Below, one piece after another: positions 26,301 through 33,761 of a DNA stretch of 33,821 nucleotides; position 1 is the first letter of the stretch; every line of letters begins with the position of its first letter. Source of the DNA: Bacteroidales bacterium (GTDB lineage: Bacteria; Bacteroidota; Bacteroidia; Bacteroidales; B18-G4); assembly GCA_030618905.1 (NCBI GenBank), contig JAUXCL010000004.1:1-33821 (forward strand). Reading direction: 5' to 3'. The position numbers and the translations under genes are program-made. Below the pieces are notes generated by a model. The model was not told the origin of the DNA and did not search any database. It was given only the letters and a program-made list of their open reading frames with translations.

Positions 26301-26524
26301 TTGTAATAGCTCTCCCTGGCGTGGTGAATAGAATCAAGCAAGAATTTCTCCCTGAGTTCATCTCCTTTAGCCAGTGTTGTGGCAAGGTTAACAGCATGCT
26401 GTGATGTGGCATACTCCCTTGCATTACGCTCAACCTTTCCGGTAATATATGTAAATGATAGTTGGAATAGGCATACGACGGCAAATGCAATTGCAAACAA
26501 CTTAATAGCCCCTCTACTTTGCAT
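23348..26524 (-). CDS. secDF: Fused protein-export membrane protein SecDF
   Basis: SecDF uses the proton gradient to pull preproteins out of SecYEG on the periplasmic side. The 1058-residue protein joins SecD (about 1-700) and SecF (about 715-1050), each with six membrane helices. SecD has the N-terminal helix, LNLGLDLKGGMNVTLEV, a large periplasmic P1 domain with an acidic, Ser-rich insert around 280-350, and GMAVDANVIIFERVKEE. SecF has GMRKKAYIFSA, GIDFTGGRTY and GYSINDTVIIFDRIRE. The conserved Asp residues in the D-N and N-D-T motifs serve proton movement. The C-terminal tail is strongly basic. It has its own promoter upstream and a terminator downstream. Confidence 0.97.
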   Translation of the reverse strand: MQSRGAIKLFAIAFAVVCLFQLSFTYITGKVERNAREYATSQHAVNLATTLAKGDELREKFLLDSIHHARESYYKDSMSNQVVLNILIRKYTYKEAKERELNLGLDLKGGMNVTLEVKIGDIVNALSDYSQDPTFREVMRQTYQNQRRSTKDFVTLFGETWTQIAPAESMAAVFSTVELKDMISYNSTNEDVLAVIRAETEGAFDRSFNILRTRIDRFGVTQPNVQKLAGSGRILVELPGIKDPARVRKLLQGTAKLEFWETYSLPEVIGYFVEANSKLRFMSTEATGESQDESVDAAELGEMEQEVLQPVDSAGKIIEAEPEASIDDTSATSSLLDKLESDTTELDVADKSFDDYAKDNPLFAYLIINVDRENVPQDNATLGFAAIKDTARINNMLKRTKVFPKSLKFAWTSKPRKGTNILELVALKVTSREGTAALEGDVVVDARQDYDQYGRVEVTMNMNADGARVWRRLTGENIGRQVAIVLDGYIHSYPNVNVEIPNGRSSISGGDMSIEEAKDLANILKAGKLPAPARIVEEAVVGPSLGKEAVNAGLWSFIIAFLLVLIYMVFYYNRAGWVADLALLTNIFFILGVLASLGAVLTLPGIAGIVLTLGMAVDANVIIFERVKEEVRAGKGMRLAITDGYKNAYSAIIDGNVTTLLTGIVLYTFGTGPVQGFATTLIIGLLSSLFTSIFITRLIFNHLLDKNKTITFDHTFNRNALVNMHIDFLGMRKKAYIFSAIIILVGIGSLVTRGLNMGIDFTGGRTYIVRFDQNVIVADIRNELTAEFDNVAPEVKTFGPNSQVKITTKYLIDDNAPEVDSIIQTKLFNGLKPFYQDQEINYMEFSSDVESEDKMIGILSSQKVGPTIADDIRNRAFMAIFFALIVIFIYIAIRFKKWQFGLAGVIALFHDSLITIGLFSLFYNLLPFSMEIDQAFIAAILMIIGYSINDTVIIFDRIREFTGLHPKKELKTNINDALNSTLARTLNTSGTTLVVLLAIFIFGGEIIRGFTFALLVGILIGTYSSLFNASPVAFDLLGAGKKREALKAKNAQGAKRRK

Positions 26525-26563
26525 GTTTTTAGAATTTTATGATTCTTCGAAAATTTGAGGGTG

Positions 26564-26595
26564 CAAAAATAGAATAATATTTATTAATTAACAAT
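26564..26595 (-). promoter_or_regulatory. Bacteroidota-type promoter of secDF
   Basis: On the minus strand, ATTG (26592-26595) is followed after 20 bases by TATTTTTG (26564-26571), a perfect TAnnTTTG -7 box. Transcription would start near 26557, giving a leader of about 30 bases before the secDF ATG at 26524. The consensus is established for Bacteroides; its use here is inferred. Confidence 0.65.
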
Positions 26596-26660
26596 TTTAG
26601 CCGTGGATAATTTCAAAAAACCCAAAACCTTATAAATTCCCATTTCTATTTTAGCAATAA

Positions 26661-27626
26661 TCAGAAATACAGATGGTTAACCAGGTAACCCCGGACATAA
26701 TCCCCAATACCAGATTCCAGGGAATAAAAAGGTTTATCATAACCAAGGGATCTGAGCTTCTCCATATTGGCTTCGGTGAAGTATTGGTATTTATCCCTGA
26801 TGTCTTCAGGAGTAGGAATAAATTCAATGCTTTCAGGAATTTCCAGTGCGCTGAATGTGGCTTTGGCAAGGTCAGAAAAAGTTCTGGCTTTTCCGGTGCC
26901 CAGATTATAGATCCCGCTATGCAGTGCTTGCTTCATCAGGAAGTACATGACGGAAACCACATCTTTGACATACACAAAATCACGCAGCTGCTGACCGTCG
27001 GCATAATCAGGGTGATGCGATTTGAAGAGCCTGACTTTCCCGGTATCCATAATCTGGTGAAAGGCATGGAAGATAACAGAAGCCATGCGTCCTTTGTGAT
27101 ATTCATTGGGTCCGTAAACATTAAAAAACTTCAGGCCGGCCCAATAGGGCGGGGTATCCGGCTGTTGTAATACCCATTTGTCAAATTCATTTTTTGAAAT
27201 ACCGTAAGGGTTAAGTGGTTTTAATTGATCAGGCAGGGCGGGATCATCATCATATCCATATTCACCCAAACCATAGGTTGCAGCTGAAGAAGCATATATT
27301 AAAGGGATTTGAAACGCTGTGCAAGCTTCCCACATGGCTTTTGAATAATTCAGGTTGAGCCTGTCAAATACAGACATATCGAATTCAGCAGTATCAGTGC
27401 GGGCACCGATATGGAAAATAAAATCAATTTCCCGGTGATGGGTTTTCAGCCAATCAAAAAATAAGTCCCGCTCGATTTTATCGCTATAGGATTTATCTTC
27501 AATATTCCTGTTTTTTTCAGGGAAAGAAAAGTCATCCACCAGGATGATGTCTTTTCGCCCCTGCTTGTTCAGCTCACTGACAAGGGCACTTGCAATAAAT
27601 CCGGCTGAACCTGTTACTGTTATCAT
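26661..27626 (-). CDS. hldD: ADP-L-glycero-D-manno-heptose 6-epimerase
   Basis: HldD (also RfaD or GmhD) makes ADP-L-glycero-D-manno-heptose for lipopolysaccharide core. The 321-residue protein is an extended short-chain dehydrogenase. It has an N-terminal NAD(P) Rossmann motif (TVTGSAGFIASALV), HIGARTDTAEFD, SSAATYG with the catalytic Ser/Thr, and Y-G-I-S-K as the catalytic Tyr-x-x-x-Lys. The family-specific stretches KFFNVYGPNEYHKGRMASV and GIYNLGTGKARTFSDLA are present. It is 136 bases upstream of secDF on the same strand, with a clear promoter between them, so the two are probably separate transcripts. Confidence 0.94.
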   Translation of the reverse strand: MITVTGSAGFIASALVSELNKQGRKDIILVDDFSFPEKNRNIEDKSYSDKIERDLFFDWLKTHHREIDFIFHIGARTDTAEFDMSVFDRLNLNYSKAMWEACTAFQIPLIYASSAATYGLGEYGYDDDPALPDQLKPLNPYGISKNEFDKWVLQQPDTPPYWAGLKFFNVYGPNEYHKGRMASVIFHAFHQIMDTGKVRLFKSHHPDYADGQQLRDFVYVKDVVSVMYFLMKQALHSGIYNLGTGKARTFSDLAKATFSALEIPESIEFIPTPEDIRDKYQYFTEANMEKLRSLGYDKPFYSLESGIGDYVRGYLVNHLYF

Positions 27627-27640
27627 TTCTTAAGTATAAT

Positions 27641-27713
27641 GATGTTCAAATTTCAAGATGTAAAGTTCGAGGTTCAAACATCATTTGAAATCTGAACCTT
27701 GAACCTTGAACAT
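27641..27713. repeat. Spacer of inverted TTCAA/TTGAA motifs between hldD and the MFS gene
   Basis: The left half holds several TTCAA-type motifs (TTCAAATTTCAAG, GGTTCAAA). The right half holds their complements (TTTGAAATCTGAACCTTGAACCTTGAACAT). Together they form an imperfect inverted repeat that nearly fills the 91-base gap. A similar AATTTGAACCTAGAACC string occurs at 33771-33787. No protein is encoded. Confidence 0.6.
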
Positions 27714-27717
27714 GGCC

Positions 27718-29109
27718 CTATGATTTTTCTTCCACTACATTCGATGGAAGCTCCAGCCCATACCCCGATGTTTTATCATCCCATTTTAACAGCAGGGCGA
27801 AGATAAATCCGAGAACTCCAAATGCCACAAAAATCAATATTGTAGGTGTGTATTCAAGTCTTGACCCGGCTTCGATCATCTCGGGTGTTATGCCCGGGTT
27901 GGTTTTATCGAGCACATATCCTGCAAGGATGGGTACGGCAAAGAGTCCTAAATTCTGTAGAGAGAACATGGCCCCGTAAGCTGATCCTATCCTGGATTCC
28001 GGGACAATCTTGGCGACAGATGGCCACATGGCTGCAGGTACCAGTGAAAAAGCTACGCCCAGCAGGATCATCAGGACATAAACATTAAAGTTTGTGAAGC
28101 TGAATAATAAATGCACGATGATCAGGATCAGTGAACCATAGATCATGAATGTAGCACTTTTGCCTTTCTTATCCACCAACCATCCAAAGATTGGTGTAAA
28201 CAATACCGTACCATATGGTAGCAAAGAAGCAATATCTCCACTGGCTTGTTCCGACATGCCAAACTTATGGAAGAAGAAATCAGGTGCATATTTCAGGAAT
28301 GGGAAAACTGCTGCATAGAATGTCACACACAAAGCTGCGATGAATAAGAACGACCTGTTTGTTAATAATTTCCACAGATCTGAAATATGAAATTCTTCAT
28401 CTTTGGCCAGCAGCCTTTCGTTGGATTTAATTTGCCGGTCAAGTTTAACATCGTAGATCAGGTAGATCAGGAAGGTCAGGAAGCCGATCAGTAGAACCAA
28501 AACACCGAACCAGATGGGGAATGACCAGAAACCATCTAATTTCAATCTTGGAGCAAGGTTAAAAGCCAGTGCTGAACCAATTCTTGCCATGCCCAGGTTA
28601 AGCGCAAATGCCAGTGCAATTTCATAGCCTTTAAACCACTTGACCAGTATCTTACTGGTGACCACTATACTTGTCTCAGCGCCCAGGCCGAAGATCAGCA
28701 TACCCAGCGACATCATCTTAACTTCAGGGGAATAAGAGGTTAAAAATGAACTCATAAACTCATGTCCGATTCCTCCCTGTACGTAATAATCAGAAGCGCC
28801 ATAGGCTGTCAGTACGGCACCGATCAGCATAAAGACTGCAAAAAGTGAGCCCGTTGGCCGGATCCCCAGTTTATCAAGGATAATCCCGCCAAGGATAGCC
28901 ATCAGCAAAAAGGTATTCGGAAAAGCATAGAAACCAACGATAATTCCATAATCGCTTGATGATATATTCAGTTGCTCCTGTAAAGTTGACTTTAAAGGGG
29001 ACAAAACATCATAGAAAAAATAATTGGCAGCCATGAGCAGGCTGACCAGAACCATCATTGCCCATCGTGCCCGGGGTGAGTCTTTCAATAGTTTTTTAAC
29101 CTCGTTCAT
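27718..29109 (-). CDS. Major facilitator superfamily transporter, MFSD1-like
   Basis: This 463-residue protein has about twelve membrane helices in two halves joined by a charged loop (near DVKLDRQIKSNERLLAKDEE). MFS signatures are seen as GGIILDKLGIRPTG after helix 2 and GWLVDKKGKSA in the second half. The stretch GLGAETSIVVTSKILVKWFKG, followed by LNLGMARIGSALAF, resembles vertebrate MFSD1, a lysosomal dipeptide exporter. This is recalled from memory and is only a family hint. The substrate is unknown. It is 91 bases upstream of hldD on the same strand and divergent from the protease genes. Confidence 0.85.
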   Translation of the reverse strand: MNEVKKLLKDSPRARWAMMVLVSLLMAANYFFYDVLSPLKSTLQEQLNISSSDYGIIVGFYAFPNTFLLMAILGGIILDKLGIRPTGSLFAVFMLIGAVLTAYGASDYYVQGGIGHEFMSSFLTSYSPEVKMMSLGMLIFGLGAETSIVVTSKILVKWFKGYEIALAFALNLGMARIGSALAFNLAPRLKLDGFWSFPIWFGVLVLLIGFLTFLIYLIYDVKLDRQIKSNERLLAKDEEFHISDLWKLLTNRSFLFIAALCVTFYAAVFPFLKYAPDFFFHKFGMSEQASGDIASLLPYGTVLFTPIFGWLVDKKGKSATFMIYGSLILIIVHLLFSFTNFNVYVLMILLGVAFSLVPAAMWPSVAKIVPESRIGSAYGAMFSLQNLGLFAVPILAGYVLDKTNPGITPEMIEAGSRLEYTPTILIFVAFGVLGFIFALLLKWDDKTSGYGLELPSNVVEEKS

Positions 29110-29135
29110 CAGCTGATTTTAAGATTGATAAGGGC

Positions 29136-29143
29136 CAAAAATA
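29136..29143 (-). promoter_or_regulatory. Likely -7 box of the MFS transporter gene
   Basis: The minus strand reads TATTTTTG, a perfect TAnnTTTG, 26 bases before the ATG at 29109. A TTG lies 16 bases upstream, shorter than the usual 19-21 base gap, so the -33 element is uncertain. Confidence 0.45.
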
Positions 29144-29175
29144 CGATTAATTTCCTTAGCAATTAATGCACAGTG

Positions 29176-29209
29176 TTTAAACTCCTTCCGGATAATAGTA
29201 TTATCTTTG
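29176..29209 (+). promoter_or_regulatory. Likely promoter of the secreted protease pair
   Basis: TATCTTTG at 29202-29209 matches TAnnTTTG perfectly. TTTA at 29176-29179, with a 22-base gap, is a one-mismatch -33 box. The start would be near 29216, leaving a leader of about 33 bases before the ATG at 29249. Confidence 0.55.
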
Positions 29210-29248
29210 GCTGATTACAAATGCAAACAAAACCCTAACTAGCTAAAA

Positions 29249-31678
29249 ATGAAAAGAATAAGAATTTTATCCTTGTTTGCAACAGCCCTTCTGCTTGTTG
29301 CGTTCAATGTAAAGACATTTGCCCAGATCTCTCAGGGGGGGATCCCTCCAAGTTTCCTTTATCCAGCCATTAACGAACAGGTTGAAGTAAAGGATTTTCG
29401 TGCCCCCGACATGGAACAGATTAACAGGGAAGATGCAGAAAACAGGGAACTTGGATACCCGAAACCTTTTCGTGTTGCTGTTGCTATTCCTGTAAATTTA
29501 TCCATTGAGAATGCAGGTACCTGGACAGAGCTGCCGGATGGTGGCAGGATCTGGAGAATAAAACTGTCTTCAGAAGGCGCAGTGGCACTTGGTGTATATT
29601 ATGATGACTTCTGGCTGCCATCAGGCGGGGAACTCTATCTTTATAATGAGAACAGAGACCATGTCATTGGTGCTTTTACAGAAGAGAACAATAATGCTGA
29701 ATGTGTATTCGCTAATCAATTGATCGAAGGCGAGATAATTACACTGGAGTATTACGAGCCCGAAGGAACTACAATCCAGCCCAACATCAATATTTCTGAA
29801 ATTGCCTATACTTATCGGGGGGTGCATTTTGAGCATGTAACTGACCGGGGCGGCTCTGCCTGGTGTATGATCAACATCAACTGTGTGGAAGGTGATGACT
29901 GGCAGGATGAAAAGCATGGGGTCGTTAAGCAATTCATGAAAATAGGCATATACTATTACCTGTGTACAGGCACATTGATTAATAATACCAGCCAGGATAA
30001 GACACCGTATGTACTTACCGCCTGGCACTGTGGTGAGAATGCAAGTTCCGGAGACTTGAACCAATGGGTATTCTATTATAATTATGAGTCGTCTACTTGC
30101 TCCGGCAACTGGGGACCATCTGGCTATTCCCAAACAGGATGCCAGAAAAGGGCAGAGGGAAGTTTTGTATTAGGATCTGATTTCCTGCTCTTAGAGTTAA
30201 ATTTAAATGTGCCTACTTCCTATAATCCTTATTTTAACGGTTGGGACAGGAGAAACGTTTCGGCCGACAGTGGAGTTAACATTCATCATCCACAGGGGGA
30301 TATAAAAAAGATATCGACATTTGATGAACCGGCAGGTTCATCTCAGTGGAATAATAACGGGGTGCTCTCTCACTGGCGTGTGTGGTGGGCTGAAACCGTT
30401 AACGGATTATCCATCACAGAAGGTGGCTCATCCGGTTCACCATTATTTAACCAGGTTGGACGTGTTGTTGGTGACCTTTCAGGTGGTCCTCCGGATGATT
30501 GTAACAGCCCCCTTTACAGTCTGTATGGCAAAGTATATTGGTCCTGGGACCAGATGGGAAGCGCAAATTCACAACGTCTTGAACCATGGCTTGACCCTGA
30601 AGGCTCCGGTGTAGAGGTATGGGATGGTATGTATGAAGCGACAGCCCCGGATCCGGATTTCGCAGCTGATGTGACGACCATTCAAACTGGCGGGGAGGTC
30701 AACTTTGAGGACCTGACAACAGGTAATCCATTGGATTGGGAATGGGACTTTGAAGGAGGTACACCAAATACATTTGTGGGGAAAGAACCACCGGCAATTC
30801 AATATGATACCCCCGGAAAATATACTGTCTCACTGACTTCATCCAATACCATCGGATCAAATACCAAGGATAGTGTGGAGATGATTACTGTTGGAGCACC
30901 AGCGGCTGATTTTTCTGCTGACCATACCTATCTCATGAATGGTGATACATCCAACTTTTTGGATGAATCTATTGGTGACCCAACAGAATGGTACTGGGAA
31001 TTCCCGGGAGGTGAGCCAGCTACTTCTACAGCTCAGAATCCTGAAAATATCATTTATACGGAAACTGGTCAATACGATGTAACCCTTGTGGCCATTAATG
31101 AATATGGCAACGATACGCTTGTGAAAGAGGAATTTATTACCGTTGGTGGTCCATTTGCAGCCTTTATAGCTGATGAAACCAATATTGTTGCCGGTGAATC
31201 GGTTACCTTTACCGATCTTTCGATCAACAACCCGGCCACATGGTCCTGGAAATTCACCGGAGGTTCACCGGGAAGCTTTAACGGCCAGGTCCCCCCTGAA
31301 ATTACATACAATAACCCCGGTAATTATGCTGTTAAGCTTACCGTCAGTAGTGATATGGGATCGGATTTCGAAAACAAGATCGGCTATATCCAGGTGGGTA
31401 CAATTGGCATTGATGAAGGTTCGGTTGACAATGATGGCGTGAAGGTTTATCCTAATCCCAGTACCGGTATCGTTAACGTTCTTTTTGAAGAAGTATCATC
31501 ACTGGTAGATCAGATCAAAGTGGTCAATGCTTTTGGAGAAGAGATATACATATTAGAGCCGGGCCAATCCGGATCACAATTTGAAGTGGACCTTTCAGAT
31601 CAGCCAAATGGTGTATATTTCCTGAATATTACAATAGGAGATAAGGTGATCAGTGAAAAGGTTTATATCATGAAATAA
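29249..31678 (+). CDS. Secreted trypsin-like (lysyl endopeptidase-type) protease with three PKD domains and a T9SS sorting domain
   Basis: The 809-residue protein starts with a Sec signal peptide (1-26, cut after TFAQ). An N-terminal beta-rich region follows (about 60-195), then a chymotrypsin-fold protease domain at about 200-455. The likely catalytic triad is His260 (LTAWHCGE), Asp311 (GSDFLLLEL) and Ser395 (GGSSGSP). The motif IHHPQGDIKKIS and paired Cys fit the lysyl endopeptidase (Achromobacter protease I) group. Three PKD domains follow at about 466-549, 551-633 and 635-717, each with a W-x-W-x-F core. The C-terminal 80 residues (VYPNPSTGIVNV to the end) are a type A T9SS sorting domain. 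It is probably exported across the outer membrane and attached to or released from the surface. Cleavage after Lys is inferred from family likeness only. Confidence 0.9.
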   Translation: MKRIRILSLFATALLLVAFNVKTFAQISQGGIPPSFLYPAINEQVEVKDFRAPDMEQINREDAENRELGYPKPFRVAVAIPVNLSIENAGTWTELPDGGRIWRIKLSSEGAVALGVYYDDFWLPSGGELYLYNENRDHVIGAFTEENNNAECVFANQLIEGEIITLEYYEPEGTTIQPNINISEIAYTYRGVHFEHVTDRGGSAWCMININCVEGDDWQDEKHGVVKQFMKIGIYYYLCTGTLINNTSQDKTPYVLTAWHCGENASSGDLNQWVFYYNYESSTCSGNWGPSGYSQTGCQKRAEGSFVLGSDFLLLELNLNVPTSYNPYFNGWDRRNVSADSGVNIHHPQGDIKKISTFDEPAGSSQWNNNGVLSHWRVWWAETVNGLSITEGGSSGSPLFNQVGRVVGDLSGGPPDDCNSPLYSLYGKVYWSWDQMGSANSQRLEPWLDPEGSGVEVWDGMYEATAPDPDFAADVTTIQTGGEVNFEDLTTGNPLDWEWDFEGGTPNTFVGKEPPAIQYDTPGKYTVSLTSSNTIGSNTKDSVEMITVGAPAADFSADHTYLMNGDTSNFLDESIGDPTEWYWEFPGGEPATSTAQNPENIIYTETGQYDVTLVAINEYGNDTLVKEEFITVGGPFAAFIADETNIVAGESVTFTDLSINNPATWSWKFTGGSPGSFNGQVPPEITYNNPGNYAVKLTVSSDMGSDFENKIGYIQVGTIGIDEGSVDNDGVKVYPNPSTGIVNVLFEEVSSLVDQIKVVNAFGEEIYILEPGQSGSQFEVDLSDQPNGVYFLNITIGDKVISEKVYIMK

Positions 31679-33607
31679 ATGCATAATAGGAACTTATTGA
31701 TTGTTTGGGCATTCATGCGAACTTTAAAAATTACTCTTCCTGCACTCCTTATCATTTTGTTTTTATGCTTAAATGCTGAAGCACAGATCAGCCAGGGAGG
31801 AATGCCCATAAGTAATGATTTACTTTCATTAAGTAAAGATGCCAATACCCTGATTATTCCCAGGCCTGATGTGAGTTATTCTTCAACCGGGATATCTGAT
31901 AAACGCATAGAACCAACCCTTGTAGGCCCTGTTATTCCTATTCATATTTCATTGCTTGAAGAAGGAACCTGGACAGATTTACCGGGAGGACAACGGATCT
32001 GCAGGCTGAAAATAAAATCTGAGGGAGCCCTTGGAATGGCATTATATTATAAGTCTTTCGAAATAGGCGGGGATGCTACACTCTTTATCTACAATCCGGG
32101 ATATTCTTTTGTTATTGGGGCATATACTGCTGTGAACAATCCTGACAAGGGATCATTTGCAACTGAACTTATTCCAGGTGATGAACTCATCCTTGAATAC
32201 CACGAATCAGGCAGTTCTTCAATGTCTGAAATTGAAATATCCGGATTGCTATATGCTTATCAACATGTTCCTTATACAGTCCCGGGGCAAAAGGATTTTG
32301 GGAGCTCTGGCTTTTGCGAGGTCAATGTTAACTGCCCTGAAGGAACAAACTGGCAAAGGGAAAAACGGGGTGTCGCCAGGATTCTGTTATACACCGGCAG
32401 TTCAGCTTTTTGGTGTTCCGGATCACTTATAAATAATGTCAGGCAAGATAGTACACCTTATTTTCTGACTGCTTCTCATTGTGGACAAAATGCCACCACA
32501 GCTGATTATGCAAAATGGATATTTTATTTTAATTATGAATCTCCTTTTTGTGAAAACCCGGGAACTAATCCATCACACCAGTCATTAACGGGTTCAACAC
32601 TGATTGCAAAGGCAACTGATGCTACATCAACGGGATCGGATTTTAAATTATTACTCCTTAACGATTATTTACCAGAGGATTACAACCCTTTCTTCAATGG
32701 CTGGAGCAATGAAAATGAGCCCGGCAATACGGGTGTAGGTATTCACCACCCCAAGGGTGATATTAAAAAGATCTCTACATATACAGACGTATTAAAGTCG
32801 ACAGCTTACGGAAGCAATGCTGTAGATCCGGATGAAAAATTCTGGAGGGTTGTCTGGGCTCCCACCCAAACGAACCACGGTGTTACAGAAGGTGGGTCAT
32901 CAGGAAGTCCTATTTTTAACCAGGGGGGTAAGCTCATCGGTACCTTATCAGGTGGCTTTGCTTCCTGTACCAACCTTGAAATGCCCGACTATTACGGTAA
33001 GTTTTCTTATTCCTGGATGTCGAATGGAACTGGCAGCCAACAACAGCTGAAGCCCTGGTTGGATCCTGATAATACAGGCCTGAAAGAGATTGAAGGTTTT
33101 GGTTATGGGTTTATTTTATCAGCCAGTTTCTATACGGATACAACTGCTATCGTTATCGGTGACTATGTTCATTTTCAGGATAATTCAGTTGGGGACCCTT
33201 CAAACTGGATCTGGCATTTTCCCGGAGGAAAGCCTGCTTACGCAGAAGGACAGGATCCCGGCACCATTAAATACGATAGCTATGGGTATTATGATGTCAT
33301 GCAAATCGTTTATAAAGGTGGTTTGACCGATACCCTGGTACGGCAAAACTATATCCATGTGGGTGCCAGTATATATCCGGTTCCGGCGATCGATTACATC
33401 AACTTTAACTTCGGAAACCGGGAAGTCAGGCACATTGAGGTTAAACTTTATGATACCTGGGGGAGACTTGTCAAGGAAGTCCGGAATACCAATGGTAAAT
33501 CCAAAAGATTCAAATGGGATATTTCCGATGTTCCAGTCGGGATGTATATCCTGAGATACAAGGTTGACGGGCAGGAGAGCCAGGTAGTGAAGATAATAAT
33601 TGCGTGA
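31679..33607 (+). CDS. Second secreted trypsin-like protease, paralogue of the upstream gene, with one PKD domain and a T9SS sorting domain
   Basis: The ATG at 31679 abuts the upstream stop. The in-frame ATG at 31715 gives a cleaner signal peptide (MRTLKITLPALLIILFLC, cut after AEAQ) and may be the true start. The layout parallels the upstream protein, with the shared ISQGGMP just after the signal. The triad is His267 (LTASHCGQ), Asp321 (GSDFKLLLL) and Ser408 (GGSSGSP), and IHHPKGDIKKIS is kept. Only one PKD domain is present (about 477-562, core WIWHFPGG). It is followed directly by a short sorting domain that starts at IYPVPAIDYINFNF. The two genes likely arose by duplication and share a transcript. 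All three catalytic residues are intact, so both should be active. The exact peptide specificity is unknown. Confidence 0.88.
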   Translation: MHNRNLLIVWAFMRTLKITLPALLIILFLCLNAEAQISQGGMPISNDLLSLSKDANTLIIPRPDVSYSSTGISDKRIEPTLVGPVIPIHISLLEEGTWTDLPGGQRICRLKIKSEGALGMALYYKSFEIGGDATLFIYNPGYSFVIGAYTAVNNPDKGSFATELIPGDELILEYHESGSSSMSEIEISGLLYAYQHVPYTVPGQKDFGSSGFCEVNVNCPEGTNWQREKRGVARILLYTGSSAFWCSGSLINNVRQDSTPYFLTASHCGQNATTADYAKWIFYFNYESPFCENPGTNPSHQSLTGSTLIAKATDATSTGSDFKLLLLNDYLPEDYNPFFNGWSNENEPGNTGVGIHHPKGDIKKISTYTDVLKSTAYGSNAVDPDEKFWRVVWAPTQTNHGVTEGGSSGSPIFNQGGKLIGTLSGGFASCTNLEMPDYYGKFSYSWMSNGTGSQQQLKPWLDPDNTGLKEIEGFGYGFILSASFYTDTTAIVIGDYVHFQDNSVGDPSNWIWHFPGGKPAYAEGQDPGTIKYDSYGYYDVMQIVYKGGLTDTLVRQNYIHVGASIYPVPAIDYINFNFGNREVRHIEVKLYDTWGRLVKEVRNTNGKSKRFKWDISDVPVGMYILRYKVDGQESQVVKIIIA

Positions 33608-33642
33608 AACGTGAAGTGGAGCGAGACGAAGCCGAGCGACAT

Positions 33643-33657
33643 CCCGCCAGAGGCGGG
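33643..33657 (+). terminator. GC-rich hairpin after the second protease gene
   Basis: CCCGCC (33643-33648), loop AGA, GGCGGG (33652-33657) forms a six-pair GC stem 35 bases past the stop at 33607. There is no T run after it, so it is not a standard Rho-independent terminator. It may instead be a small palindromic extragenic element. Confidence 0.35.
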
Positions 33658-33697
33658 GAGGGAAGAATAAACAGATAAACGATATTATTTGAGATTT

Positions 33698-33761
33698 AAC
33701 AATATAACAATATAACAGTATAACAATATAACAATATAACAGTATAACAATATAACAATAT
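33698..33761. repeat. Eight tandem copies of an 8-base unit with a 24-base higher order
   Basis: The unit is AACAATAT; every third copy is AACAGTAT, so the pattern AACAATAT-AACAATAT-AACAGTAT repeats twice, followed by two more AACAATAT and a diverged ninth copy. It lies in the spacer after the proteases. No coding role is likely. The remaining spacer to 33821 shows only a TTTGAACCTAGAACC string. Confidence 0.9.

Noticed and set aside
26617..26660. Plus-strand TATTTTAG promoter-like string similar to that before ilvE
   Set aside because: It points into the 3' end of hldD, which is on the other strand, and no plus-strand gene follows.
33698..33761. Possible CRISPR array
   Set aside because: The 8-base units are contiguous with no spacers, and no cas gene is present in the window.
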